A DNA stretch of 64,000 nt from Hydractinia symbiolongicarpus. Its lineage: Eukaryota; Cnidaria; Hydrozoa; Anthoathecata; Hydractiniidae. Both the position numbers and the translations under genes were made by a program. Shown piece after piece: positions 1 through 13,000 of this stretch (within the stretch, counting starts at the first letter, position 1; each line of letters opens with the position of its first letter). The DNA is taken from NCBI RefSeq assembly GCF_029227915.1, contig NC_079875.1:16423001-16487000 (forward strand), given 5' to 3'. Below the pieces are notes generated by a model. It was not told the origin of the DNA and made no database searches. It saw nothing but the letters and a program-made list of their open reading frames with translations.

Positions 1-625
1 ACAACAAGACGGCCAAGGACCACGACAACTACTACAACAAGACGTCCAACAACAACAACAACTACCCGAAGTTCGACAACAACTACAACAAGGCGACCAA
101 CGACAACAACAACCAGGCGACCAACGACAACAACGACAACAACGACAACAAGACGCCCAACTTCAACTACAACCACAAGACGAACAAGACAAACAACCAC
201 GACAATTCTTCCGTCAAATCTTGGTAAGAATCTTTTTCATTTTTGCCCCCTCCCACCTGACTACGAATATATGGATTTATGCGTTTCGAAAAATAACCTT
301 GCTCCTTGAGATTCTTTTTACCGTTAACACTTCAGCGCAGCATGCATCTAAACTGTATTTCTTTCCTCTAGCATGTGGAGACAGAGAAGTATGGTGTCGA
401 GTCGTTGCCATGGATACAAACAAACACTGCTCTGCCCACGCCTCGACCTGCCTTGCTACTTGCGGTGCATGTAGTGGTTCTGAACAAGAAAGATGTTTAA
501 ACTTCCAAGACAGAGCTCTTAATTGTGCAAGTGTCAACTGTAACTTGGCTGATCCTCAGGAGAGACATGGTGTGTTACAAAGATGTACCCGTACATGTTG
601 CTCAAGAGGACAACTCTACAATTAA
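1..625 (+). CDS. Thr-rich stalk + double ShKT secreted protein (3' end only)
   Basis: Two terminal exons are visible: 1-223 (open at the window edge) and 372-625. The first reads in frame 1 as a low-complexity stalk of Thr runs broken by R-R-P, and ends at donor GTAAG (224) in phase 1. The acceptor ctctag (to 371) restores the frame. The last exon encodes two six-cysteine ShKT-type domains. The first has spacing C-x6-C-x10-C-x6-C-x3-C-x2-C and starts CGDREVWC. The second has C-x9-C-x4-C-x14-C-x3-C-C and ends TCCSRGQLYN before the stop at 623-625. ShKT domains are disulfide-rich folds found in secreted and surface proteins of cnidarians and nematodes, as toxins, enzyme appendages or matrix parts. 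The function here is unknown. The signal peptide and any upstream domains lie outside the window. The closest relative in the window is the gene at 27384-29807, which has the same TTTRRP stalk. Confidence 0.85.
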   Translation, partial: QQDGQGPRQLLQQDVQQQQQLPEVRQQLQQGDQRQQQPGDQRQQRQQRQQDAQLQLQPQDEQDKQPRQFFRQILVRIFFIFAPSHLTTNIWIYAFRKITLLLEILFTVNTSAQHASKLYFFPLACGDREVWCRVVAMDTNKHCSAHASTCLATCGACSGSEQERCLNFQDRALNCASVNCNLADPQERHGVLQRCTRTCCSRGQLYN

Positions 626-1272
626 AATACACTAATACGAAAGTGTGTTGCAATGATGTCTGGCCAACATTGAATAGACACTTTCTTATTTATTTTATAC
701 CAATAGCAAAATTTTAATTGGGTATAACTTATAGTTTTTAATTATCTAATGTTATCTTTATTTATAAGTACTTTGACAATCATGAATGTACTTTTTTATA
801 TAGGAAAATATATTTTATTATTATATGCAAAATGTCGTTATCAAAATATCTTTGTAACAGCCCCCAGCAATCTTTCAAAATACCCTAACTTCATTGGTTG
901 TGGCCATCTATTGTTTAGCATGTGTGACCATTAAGTCGGTCATCATGATTTCGATCAGGATGTTTACGCTAGAATCTCAATAAGTTGCACCAGAAAAAAA
1001 CCCAATTAGAATCGATTTAACTGGTTATCTGAAACTTTTAAATTGGCCATGGCGGGTAAAATAAAATATTTCTTTTTTTCCAAACAAGAGCTAAGATTAG
1101 ATAAAAGCTATGTTCATATAAACTTGTTTTATTTTTTTTCGTGTTTGAACAGCGTTGGTACAAATTATAATATATTTTGTTTATTTTAACTGTGTAACGT
1201 ATTCCGGGCCTTCCTCTGTCAGGATAATTGCTCCACTTCCCCTTCTTTTTTATTCATAGTTTTGTTGTTAAA
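626..1272. other. Intergenic, nothing recognised
   Basis: AT-rich spacer between two ShKT genes. I see no domain, repeat array or RNA gene. A short open frame at 749-934 has no recognisable features. Confidence 0.5.
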
Positions 1273-3218
1273 ATGAAAACACTAGCCTTTATACTGTTCG
1301 AAAGTATACTCAAACAACAACTTATTGTATAGTGTTGAAGACATTTCTTTAGTACTGATATAAAACTCGCATCAATTGGATTTTAAGTATAATCCTAATT
1401 CATATAAAACCTTACTTCATGTTTAAAACATGTGTAACACATGCATATTAAACAAAAAGTATTCTTTTTGGATATATATATTGTATGAACAAACGATATG
1501 AGCTACTTCAAAATTTTTAGTTTCTATCTTGAGATAACGCAAATTTAATACATGGGTTAAGCACTGCTGAAGAGGAGGGGGATTAAATCAAGCCCTGCGG
1601 ACTAATTTTGGAAATGAAGGGGCTAACCAACTATCTAAGGAGGCCCTGTCATGGCTGGGACCGGCGAGAAAAAATACGTTTTAAACTTAAGCTGTCCAGA
1701 TTGGCTACAATTAACTTCAAATTGTATTATTTCACTTTCAGGTTCTACAAAATGGCTTATACCAGCCTCACACACTCCGTGGCTCCGCCGAGCGAATTAA
1801 TTCTTTTTGATGGAATCCCCCATGACGATACTTCAAAGTTAGACGCTCATGGTGGTAATTGCGTGGTAAATATTTTTAGGTTTACTTTAGATGCAGATAG
1901 TCATAGATAGATAGGCAGAGAGTCTAAGGGTTGAGTCGCTGACTGACAAAGTATAAGTTAACAGTAAAACATTGTTTGGCATTTGTATCAAACATGTCCT
2001 TTTCGTGCCATCTTGTGTTAATTACAATTGGCTCCAGGCAATTAATAGCCATTCTAACCGCAAATTAAACTTACATAACTATTTTGCTTTTAACTTTTTT
2101 TATAACAATTTACGAATTTTTTTTTTAGAATTTATATTTTAAAGACTGTATCTTATCTAGCGAAGGACTAGCAAGCGCATCGAAGATTGCAAATTTTGAA
2201 ATTCATTAAAAATGAATTTTTTGATATTTTTTTTTGCAGGATTGTTTTGTGTTGGGAAATCGCAAGGTAGGAAAATATCAGATTGCGCCGCTTAACCTTA
2301 AAAATAAAAAAATCGCTATAAATTCACCACGTAGTTGTTTTAAGAAGTCACATGTTAAAAATATCCGTATTTGTCCAAGCCAATAATCTGCTTTTACCTT
2401 TTTCAGATTGCCGTGATACTTCACGATGGTGTTCCATTATTCCTACGACCTACGGCCACTCGAGAAATATTTACTGTACTAAGACGGTTCTGGGAAGAAT
2501 TTATTGCCGTAAAAGATGCGGTAAATGTGGCGGAGAAATTAGAATAACCACCATGACGACGACCACGACGGCGACTAAAGCAACAACTACAACAACTTCG
2601 ACAGCATCGCCGGTAAAAAGAACGACGTTAGCGACAACAACTGTAAAACGACCGATTACAACAACAACAACAACAATAACAAGGAGATCAATGTTATCAA
2701 CCACGACAATGTTCCCTATAGGCGCAGGTAATTTTTGTTATTACTCCTTTCCAAAACAAAACAAAAATGATATTATTTGTGTTTTCACCTGTAGAACCGT
2801 TAAAATAGGGAGATTTTGAGGACTTCTTATAGCTCACATGGCATGCTCCTTAGACTGTCTCGATATTATGAGCCATCTTACTGCTAAAGGTTTTTTTAAT
2901 CATTTTACGGATTCAGTAACTGCGTAACGAACACCATTTCTGAAAGTTATTTGCTATATCTGTTTAGTTTGCGGAGACAAAGAGGTCTGGTGTCGACTTG
3001 TCGCTTTAAATACAAATAAACACTGTTCCGATCGTTCAAAGACTTGTCTTTCCACGTGCAATACTTGTTCTGGTACCACTCAAGAAAAATGCTTAAACTT
3101 CCGAGACAGAGCATTGAATTGTGGGAATGTCAATTGCAACATGGCGGATCAGGTAAAGAAACATCGCGTGCTCCAAAATTGCAGTCGAACATGTTGTACA
3201 AGAGGGCAGATGTATTGA
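1273..3218 (+). CDS. Secreted triple-ShKT protein with Thr-rich linker
   Basis: Proposed exons are 1273-1303, 2240-2266, 2407-2727 and 2968-3218. All introns are phase 1, giving 209 codons plus stop. The last three exons are well supported by AG/GT signals, frame and domain continuity. Exon 3 starts DCRDTSRWC, a ShKT-like domain ending CRKRCGKC, and runs into a Thr-rich linker of about 60 residues. Exon 4 has two more six-Cys domains, CGDKEVWC... and CLNFRDRALNC...TCC, and stops at 3216-3218. An AATAAA at 3343-3348 would serve as poly(A) signal. The mini-exon (27 nt) encodes the end of the signal peptide. Exon 1 (start MKTLAFILFE) is the least certain part. I chose it because it is 31 nt and phase 1, exactly like the start exon at 17004, but its donor (gtatac) is weak and the hydrophobic core is interrupted by E/R. 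Likely secreted; function unknown. Confidence 0.75.
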
Positions 3219-4090
3219 GGGTGTGAAAAATTAAAAATCTTATTTTTAAGGACGAATAAGTGAGGCAAATATGTGACCTTGCTTACCTCTAAACGCTGGG
3301 AATTTTTTTTTCTTCTTGCTAAACAGGAATTGTCAGAGAAACAATAAACATTTGCGTATGTAGAATTTTGATCAACAATTCAGTAAATATAGAACTTTAA
3401 TTCATTTTTTTGTTTATTACGTCACTCCAATTAGAATTATAATTGGATTGATTTTCTTGCAGCCAAAGGACAACCTCCAATAAAAATATGGATATTGAAC
3501 CTAAGTTACAATCTTTACTTTTTAATTAATGCACTTGTGGACGATGGCAAATTAGTAATTTACAAATTTCCCCTGTGGCGACGTAGAAACATAGAAACAA
3601 AAATAGCTTCCGTGCGAACATGTCTCTATAATTTCCAAGTATAGTTTGGGTTTTTTTGTGTTTCCTATATTCTGAGGGTCGAATTCAATTTCGGACGTGA
3701 CTGCAAAGGTTCGAATTTTTTGTTTCTGCGAATTTCAAACAAACGCTTTGATCGAAAGCAAGGGTTTAGGGGTTAAACATCTTACATAAAATTATACTTC
3801 TGTCAATTTGAAGCGAAGTTAGAGATCACACGTGCGTTTCATTTTGCTCGAAATGGACTCATGTAAACATTCCTAAGAAACAAACCTAGCACTGAATCGT
3901 GTCGCACCGTTATAAGTTTACTTTGAGCTAAATCGCACTTCTACCACAAGTCTGACGAAAATATGTCCTTTTTACCATCCTTGGATTTTGTGTGCTTTTT
4001 TGTCATGTGTAGTAAAGGATTTTTTAATTGATTTTTTGGTGAACTATTTCCTAATTAACATGCTTTACTTAACGGTGCAAGTGACGTTGA
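3219..4090. other. Intergenic, AT-rich, no gene seen
   Basis: Apart from the AATAAA at 3343 that belongs to the upstream gene, I see no coding exon, RNA gene or clear repeat here. Confidence 0.5.
3343..3348 (+). terminator. Poly(A) signal of the 1273-3218 gene
   Basis: Canonical AATAAA 125 nt after the stop codon, in the sense of the upstream ShKT gene. Confidence 0.5.
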
Positions 4091-4200
4091 CATACGTGCC
4101 CGTTCATGTATCATACGTGCCTGTCCATGTATCATACGTGCCCGTTTGTTAAAATACGTGCCCGTTCGTGTATCATGCGGTCCCGTCATGCATCATGGCA
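4091..4200. repeat. Short tandem repeat, ~21-bp unit
   Basis: The core catacgtgcccgttcatgta recurs at 4091, 4112 and 4133, with more diverged copies to about 4200. The period is 21 bp. No coding frame is implied. Confidence 0.8.
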
Positions 4201-4570
4201 AGACGTAGTTGGTGCTTTATAATAGTTTGCGTTTTATCCTCATTGCGCCAATCTCCCCCTAGCCAAAATTTATTGTACGGGGTTTATACCAAAAAGACTT
4301 AGGGAGAAGCAGCTATACGTTTTGTCATCTAAAATGATATATGAGTGCATTTCTTTTCTGAAAAAATATTTAACTTATTCTGCATTATAATTAGCGATGC
4401 TTATATCGTTTAGTTATTTAAAAAGTTTAATTTACTTTGAATGAATTTTCCAGAGGTGTTGCCTAACTTGTGTGGAAAACAGCTAATATTGTTGTTTGGT
4501 CGGCAGAAAACACATTAAACCCTAATACCCGATGGTTATCGCAAGATTTTTTTAAGAACTGATAAATCTA

Positions 4571-4824
4571 ATAAATAATACTTTTTGTCCGTCTGTCTTT
4601 CTATCTGTCTATCTGTCTGGGAGCCATTTTAAAAACTGGGGTTTCTTTTAATAAAAAACGTCATCATTTTCGCACGCATAATTAAAGTAATAACCCCAGT
4701 CAAAGCAAGTTGCTCAACTTTTATGTAAACAGGCGGCGAAAATACGCGAAATAACGATGCTAGAAATATGTAAGACGGGCGACCAACTGTGAAAATTTCC
4801 AATTGCTAATGACTAGTTTATTAA
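4571..4824 (+). repeat. Dispersed 'ACTAGT' element, diverged copy
   Basis: Begins near ataataatactttttgtccg, with a run of gtctgtct-like motifs, and ends gacgggcgacc ... gactagt. Start and end motifs match copies at 6321-6556, 9466-9990 (inverted), 33436-33551 and 62060-62420 (inverted). The middle is diverged. No protein is encoded, so it looks like a non-autonomous repeat family. Confidence 0.5.
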
Positions 4825-5917
4825 AATTGCGTGTTTTCGCTTTTTCGCCAATTAGACAAAAATGCTTTTAATCATTTAATTTTTTGGGCGGTACATGTGA
4901 TGTAACTTTTAATTATACAGATAAGATATCAGTATACTTTTGGAAAGAATGAAAAAAACAGGAAGCGAGGAATCTTTATTCCTCTATTTTTTCTCGAATT
5001 AAAGGAAAAACAAATAACAACATACAACGTGGGTTCATTATATGTGTTTCATGTTTATTAATGGTATTCGCAATATTTTTTAAAAACGTTTGACAGCGAC
5101 GTTTTTAATCAAAGGTCCATCACAGAATGTGTTGATATTTTTTGTTGTGCTAGCATTTAATTTTTTTTGCATTCTATCTGTTTTCATGGACTAAAAGAAC
5201 ATATTTATCACGTGGGAATGCTTTCATAGACTCCTGCTTTTTGCAGAAATACACAAATGAGAGCATTTGATCCTGGTAAATTGTTTAAGGAAGAACATCC
5301 AGTCTCAGCCGAGAAATCGCATATATTAAAAAAGCATTTTGAGCACTTGCAGGTTTTTAACTAACATCTCCACTTCTTATTGGCTCAAAATTTGTAGATC
5401 CTTTCTATCACCTCCTCAAACCAACAAAAACTTTAGCTATTTTCAAATTATTGTAATTTATATAGAAAAAAAGTTTATAGTCTGGTAGCTAATAACACCG
5501 GGAAATGAAAGTCAATTTAAAATTTGAAAATATCTAAAATTTGCCAATTAAAGTTATATCCTAAACTAAAAATTGTTTTCTTTTTTTTAATCCGCGAAGC
5601 AATTAACTTGAAATGCAGAAAATTTCCGGTAACTTTTTGATCCGAATTATTCTTAAACTGGCCTAAATTGTTCGTCAGTCCTATTATGTGCTTAATTTTT
5701 GTCCCTTGCTCAAAAAATTGTGTCTTTGAATACCAAAAAAGTATTGGCCAGATAGAGAGAGAGTAAAAAAATCGATACAATAGCTTTTAACATGAAGGAA
5801 CAATTAGCAAGCAGAAGGCATAATTGTTTCTTATCCTCGAGTTCTACTTTTGGTTTGAAATAAACAATATTTCCAACGAATTTACATAAAATCGTGTTTT
5901 TTTTTATTTTCCAAATC

Positions 5918-6026
5918 GATTATGTTTTTGTTTTAAGATATTTCTTTTATTTTTCATAGACTGATTATGTTTTTGTTTTAAGATATTTTATTCATTCCCC
6001 AGATCGATTATGTTTTTGTTTTAAAA
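5918..6026. repeat. Three tandem copies of a ~44-bp AT-rich unit
   Basis: gattatgtttttgttttaa starts at 5918, 5963 and 6006, giving periods of 45 and 43 bp. Confidence 0.75.
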
Positions 6027-6320
6027 AAAGCAGAACATCAGTGAAGTTTTTCTTATGTCATTGTTCTCATTATTTTCGACATTTACAGCCTGCTTGGTTT
6101 TGTAAATCGTATTTATCATGCAAAAGTAAGAATAGGGGTGATGTAATGTCAATGTCTTTGTCAATGTACTATTATTGAGGAGTTTAAAATTGCTCATGGT
6201 TTTTGTTATTTTGGTTAATGAGTTGAAGCTTTCAAGTCAGATCGGTTAGAATGCTGATAGCGTAGCTAAGAGTATCGCGTTATTTTAAAAATATTCATAA
6301 AGAAGTTCCTGTCTCTTTAA

Positions 6321-6556
6321 TAATAGCCGTCGTCCGTCTGTTTTCATGTCTGTTGCGGAAACACGAAATGCGATATATAAAGGACGGGTGAATTTTGCGA
6401 CGGGTTGACGACTAGTCTATAATAATAATAGCCGTATTATTTTGTCACTCCGCACTTAGTATGAAATAACGGCGCCTCGGATATGGGAGATGAGCAAAAT
6501 TCTCAGAACAAAAATATGTAGGACGGAAGAACCCATAGATTATTCCAATGACTAGT
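6321..6556 (+). repeat. Dispersed 'ACTAGT' element, two head-to-tail copies
   Basis: Copy one runs from taataatagccgtcgtccg to gacgactagtc (about 6413). Copy two starts immediately with ataataatagccgtatta and ends ccaatgactagtc. Each holds the gcgatatataaaggacggg or aatatgtaggacgg box before the terminal motif, as in the other copies. Confidence 0.6.
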
Positions 6557-7016
6557 CTTATATAACAACAAAAATTTTTCACAGGAAAAAGATAGAAAAA
6601 ATTAAAATTTAAAACAACAAAAAGTTTTCTTTTCTAAATTATTTTGTTATCTATGTAAATAGGATTAAATATAGTTTGGCTATATGTGCAGAAAATGCAG
6701 AAAAAATTTTTTTTGATTGGACAATTTGTGAACTGCTGTCAGCAACATAAATAAAAAGTTATATATTACCATTCTTAGCCAATAATAAAGTTTTACAATA
6801 TTTACAATAAAAGGGATTTTCACAAAACGAAATGGATGGCCAATTCGCTATTGAAATGTATCTGACCATGTGATTTCGCTTCGGAAAATTCGCTTAAAAC
6901 AGGTCCTACTTTTTAAAATCGCCACATGTTTTGTGTTTCTTGCGAAGATCGTAGATATATTTCGCAGCTATTCGTCAAATCCGTGCATGTTACCCATAAT
7001 ATTATAATATGCTTCA

Positions 7017-10000
7017 TTAATCACTCTCTTCCTCTTCTAAAGCCTTCAGTTTGTTTTCCAAAAGACCTAAGGTGAAGTATTATGATATATATATAAAAAG
7101 ATCAAATGTAGTCTGCTTAGACACAGAAATGTTTTAGGGTCGTTGGGTTGTTTCACCCATCCAACATTGTTAACATTTTGGCATATTCCAACTCAAATAA
7201 ATAAATAAACCTAGGAACTACAGATAATTCTTGACTCACAGGTTTTTTTTGCTACTAATTTTTGCCACTCAATATGGCCGATATTTCGCATATGGACTTT
7301 GCAAAACATTCTGCCTTAAACATATATAAAGTTGATCTGGCATGTGTTCAAGTCGTGCCTTAACCCTGTCTGTAACGAAAGGTTCTAGCACTAACTCACT
7401 TTTTCATTATAAAAGTCCTAAAACATTTAGTGCTATTCTATTTGTCAATTTTCAATAATTTTCTTGGGTTGACATAACTATTGCATTACTAAAGATGAAA
7501 GCTAAAAATTCTGATTGTCTAGAATAGTTTGCATTGTTTGAAATAAACGGGTCAATTTAGAAAAAATATTTTTTCACGCCAATCAAACCGATTAACTTAT
7601 AATGGTCAGCAGCACAAGCACGTTTTTACTGATGGATGATGACATCAGTGAATGTATAATTCCGTCAATCATTTTCGTCATGCTGTGCTATATTCCTGCC
7701 AAGTTTTATCAGTATAGCATTTAGCAGTTATTTAAGGCGGTTAAATCTACCCGACTTTCAACACATTTAATACACAGAAAATCTAGTATAAATGACGTTA
7801 GCTTGAGTTAAACTTTTTGGTGAGTGCAAGGCTCTACTGTTCTCTTTGTGTTGTAATCATACATTTCGTGATAAGAACTAGACAATAACTGATAACAGAG
7901 ATACTTTACCTTGCTCATATAAAGGCTGTACTGGGATGAGTTGATCGTAAAAGAACATAAAATCGTCAACCAGATAATATCCCGGGACAGAATTTGCCAT
8001 ATTTGTAGGACTGAATAATTTTAATCCACCTGGATGAGCCGAATTTGATTCTGATACACCTAAATTATAATTTTCCTTTTTAACATATAATGCATTGCAG
8101 AAAATATGCGTGGAATACTACTAAAGAAGTTTTTTTATCTGGCCTTGTTATGTTAAAATGTTTTTAAGGCATTTTTTTCATTGCGTAGAAATAACATGTT
8201 CTCGATGATAAGACTACTTTTGTCTTCTGCGAGTCACCTGGCTTATTGAGGAAAGTTTTAATCAATCCGTTGTATTAAATGTATATGTTACGTATATTAT
8301 ATATGTATAAATGTATTGTAATGTTACGTATATTATATATGTATATATGTACTGTAATGTTACGTATATTATGTATGTATATATGTACTGTAATGTTACG
8401 TATATTATATATGTATATATGTATTATGATATTACGTATATTATATATGTAAATATGTATTGTAATGTTACGTATATTATATATGTATATATGTACTGTA
8501 ATGTTATGTATATTATATATGTATATATGTATTATAATGTTACGTATATTATTTAAGTCTATGGAAATTTTTGTAACTATACCTTTTTATGCAAAATATG
8601 CCTACATACATAAATAAGAATTTTTTTTTGATAATTATTACCTATTAGCTTGAAATTTGTGTTAGCTAAATAACCAATGAAAAGGAAAAAAGAATGATTT
8701 ATTTTGGATATTATTAGTAAGGCTTGGACATAATAGCCGAATGGCAGAGTATTATTTATAGCTAAGAAAGTGCGCAAATTGTTCTTTTACGTCACAGGAA
8801 TAAAAAAAACCATAAATATAAAGCTCATCACTTTCATGGTATTTTATTTTTGTTCATACTTATTTTCAAGATTTCTTCTATTTTCAAAATTATATTTCTT
8901 TGTGCAGCTGCTAAAAGTAAAATTTTTGAAGCAAGGTTTTCCGGTCTTTCATGTGTATTGTTTTTATTCTTGCTGAGGTCATTTTGCAAAACAAGACAAC
9001 AACAAACAATATAAAAAAGTTCTTACTGGTTCCTGTTGCAACGAGATTTCCATTGATATACATCCAAATGGTTGTCGAATCGTACTGAAATCCAAAATGT
9101 GTCCAGAAGTATGGGTTGTGCGGACCATGAGACACAACGGCTTTTGTCGACCTGAAAAAGTAAAAGAAGCAGTAAAGAAAGGAATATCGCAAATAATATA
9201 CATGGAACAAAATACGGTTGCAATAGCAAGATTATTATTGCAGCATTTCTGAAGACGATTATATTACTAAATAGACCCATATCTGTTTCCGTTCTGCGAA
9301 ATACACAAGCTTAAACAAGTTTTTTGTTGGTGGCGCGAGAGGGTTTCTACATAATCTTTTTTTTGTCAAAGTGCACTTGCGCTGAGAAGGAAGCTGGTAA
9401 GTTGAAATGGAAACTAGCCTTTAGATTAAAAAATCATAATCGATGTTACTACACATTTTAAGCTGGTCATTATTAAATAAATCCACGAGTTAGCTCGTTC
9501 TTTATATATCGCATTTTGTGTGTCTTGTTACTTGCGATAATATTTTGTACAGAGGCAGAAAAATGACCGCTATTATTATAGAGACTAGTCGTTAACCCAT
9601 GGAAATATCCACGAGGTCGCCCGTCTTTAAATTATTTCGTGTGCCTGTTGCATGACAATTTTCTTGCGGACAGACAGACAAAATACGGCTATTATTATAC
9701 AGATTAGTTCGTGGAAAAATCCACGGGGTCGCCCGTCCTTTATATATCGCATTTCGTGTTTCCGCCACGGGACTCGCCTATCGCGGACAGACAGACAAAA
9801 TACGGCTATTATTAAAGAGACTAATCGGTGGCCCGTGTAAAAATTCACGGGTTTTCGTCCTTTATACATCGCCTTTTGTGTGTCTCGCTACTTGCGGTAC
9901 CATTTTGTGCAGAGATAGACGAGGTCTAGTATTAAAGAGATAAGTAGTCTATGAAAATATAGTCGTTCACCTGTAACTTCGTGTATTTAGAGCTTAAAGT

Positions 10001-13000
10001 TGCGGTTTAACAGCAGTCTTGGGCAGACTATTATCATAAAGGTGATGAACTTACGGAGTTCTATAGTTCATCGTCCAATTTTTTGTTTGATAACTGTACC
10101 ATAAAGAAGGTCCAATATTCTATGATGAAAATATTTCAAAAGATACAAAAGTTTTTTCAATATCTTATTAGCACACTGATGTTGTTAAGGGAATTAATTA
10201 ATTAGCACAATCAGTGCAAATAATAATTAAGAAGCACTATCAGAGTAATATAAGAAATGTAACAGACCTCAACGGGAGGAGCAATTAAACATACACTCAA
10301 CAAAACTTCTTTTTTTTTTACCTCGAAGTCCTCCAAATTTCATCCTGCCTAGATTTTTCTGAAGAATCAAGTCTTATTAAGTATTTTTTTCGACATTGTT
10401 ATTCGTCAATTTTTTTAGTACGGGAAAAAGTTGTGCAATTTTGAGAAAAAAAAGTTATTAAAAGGTTTCGTTGCGTGACCTTGGTAATAATAAGCAATAT
10501 CACAGTACTATCATGAGAGTTTAGAGGATTTACAAAACCGTCTCCATTCGCAACAAAAACTTGTGGAAAGCATAAGTTATTAATCAAAGTAAATAAATAA
10601 ATATGACTGCTGTGACGATTCAAGAGTTGCAGGTTCAGCAAGTGGCTTTACCACAGCTAGAAGTCAACCCATGCCATGTGAGGGAATTGGGTGGGCAATG
10701 CTGGTGTTACTAATGTAGAATTACAGGACAAAAGACACACATTGATAACAGTGTTTCAACACTGAAGTGGCTATATCTTGTATAAATATTCGGAATCCAA
10801 ACATTCTGTTTTTCTTTATTTCGATGTACTTTTTTCATCAAACGTTGATATTTCTTATTAATATTAAATTCAAAAACTTTTAAATGCTGATTATGTAAAC
10901 CTTTTATGTTAGATACTAAATCTTAACATGCCTACCGGCTCATGAAGCACTGTCGTGATCTGTTCCATAGGATAAGACGCGATTTGGACCTCCAAATCTT
11001 TTTGTAACATCTTCGCCCAAATACTTAGCGTGAGTTTAGAACACGGAGTGAGACCTCTAGAAATTAAATCATAAAATGATATTAAGAGCCTTGAGTAAAT
11101 CAAGTTGTACCGTACCAACTCTCTGTATTATACATGCTGACTTGGAAATTAGGAAACTTTCATTCCAATTTAAAAACCTTTCTTGCATTTGAAACACAAA
11201 ACACAAAAAAATTAAGTAGAAAATCTTTGGTAAAGATTACGTTGGATAAGAAAAAGCATAAGGATCTTTTATATTTTCTTGGAATATACAAATTGGAATT
11301 TTTGATTGTAACTTGACCCGCAATATAATTTTTATTAGAAGTTTGAACTACAATTGTGCAAGATGAAATCAATACAGACTATTTGTGTTTTGACTATATT
11401 TTGTTAACTTAAAGTTTTGTAAATACTTCATCCATGTGTATAATTTGAGATATATCTAATCTGGTCCACAAACACACCACGCCTTGAGCACTTTGGTTTC
11501 TACGATTGAATCATTCCACAATCTATTTTAACTCAAATTTTATTCTCCCCGACGATAACTGTCGTTGTAAACTAAGTTATAGATCTTAAAACGTAAGATG
11601 TGCTGTGTAAGCCTAACGTCAGCGTAACCTAATAACATTGTTGAAAATAGTTGTAAGATTAAAAAAATATTGTTGTTTATTTATCGAATTTTGAGATTAA
11701 AAAACATATTGCTTTGTTTACAAAATTACAAAAATTTCTTACATATAGCAAGTCTTAAAGTCAATACCGCTTCCAGAAAACGAGCTAACAGCGTTTCCAC
11801 CGAATACGTATAACACATTTCCAGGTCGATCTGGTACGGAGACGATTTTGGCGTATGATGCAAGACTTTGTGCAGACTGGTCTGTCCCTGTGTTTTTCAA
11901 TGCTGTTTTGCTTTCATCAAATGTAAATTTCCAGGCTGGTAGAAAATCTAAAAAGTACAAATATTGGTGTTTTAACACAGTTTCCATCTCAAATCTTGGT
12001 CAAATTATGTCGAGACAAAACAACTAATTTCAAAGTTCATCAACACAAGTAATGCGTAGACTTATTTTCTATATTACATACACTCATTATAAACTTGTCA
12101 ATGTTCCATTCACAGTGGACTTGGGCCATAGAATCTTACGCTATTTGGTTAAGTCAAAATTTCTGAAATTTTTTTATAGTTGCTGACGTCAGCATTGTCA
12201 TTCTTCACGTATTTCGGGGACTTCAGGCCCCGGCGTGGATTATTTCGTTGTGCAGTAGAAAATGTAACTAGCAACTTTTCAACGCTTATGAGTGTGAAAA
12301 AAAGCGACTTTGCAGCAGGCTGGCTGCAGCGCATTGCGAGAAAGAACTTCTATCTCAATGTTTCTGTTAAAAATTGTACCTTAACCGGGCAAGAGCTTGT
12401 GTTTCGTCTACTTAGAGCTTTATTTGAAAGTAACGTAACGTACCGTATGTGCAGAATCCAAATGTAGTCGAATCTGCAGTAGTACCACACCAAGGCATTG
12501 TGGCGCTCAAACTTGGCGGTCCATCCATTGTGCACTCTTTATACACAAGGTTTTTGTATGTGAAAGGATAGTGGCAATACTCTGCAGCTCCAGTCACGGT
12601 TCCGCCAGTTGCAAAAGGTCTTTCTGAAAATAATAACTTGATATTCTCATATATTCTATACGACAGGTAAAGTATGATCTATTCCAGCGACAAGTAATGA
12701 CAGAAACAAAGGATGTTCGCAACTTCATGCTATGTTTCTATGTCACAGTGAGAAAAACTGAGGCAGTTGTAGTAAGGCAATTCTAAAGTACTGGAGAGGA
12801 TTATCCCAACCTTAGAATGGTGGATAAACCTGAGGAAAAGCGGAAATTTTGAATTGATAACTTTATATTGATCTTCATATAGGTAGGTAGTAATATGTAT
12901 TGCAGTTCTATCTGCTTATTCATAAATTTAAATGACAAAACTTACTTCTTTCACAAAAATCTCCCCAATGCGACATTGGACACTCGCAAGTAAACGAATC

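Noticed and set aside
1608-1910. 100-codon open frame upstream of the second ShKT gene
   Set aside because: No domain or signal peptide; falls inside the proposed intron 1 and shows no splice partner in the right phase.
8311-8556. Open frame MYCNVTYIIYV repeats
   Set aside because: Product of a 36-bp minisatellite; the period is divisible by three so the frame stays open by chance.
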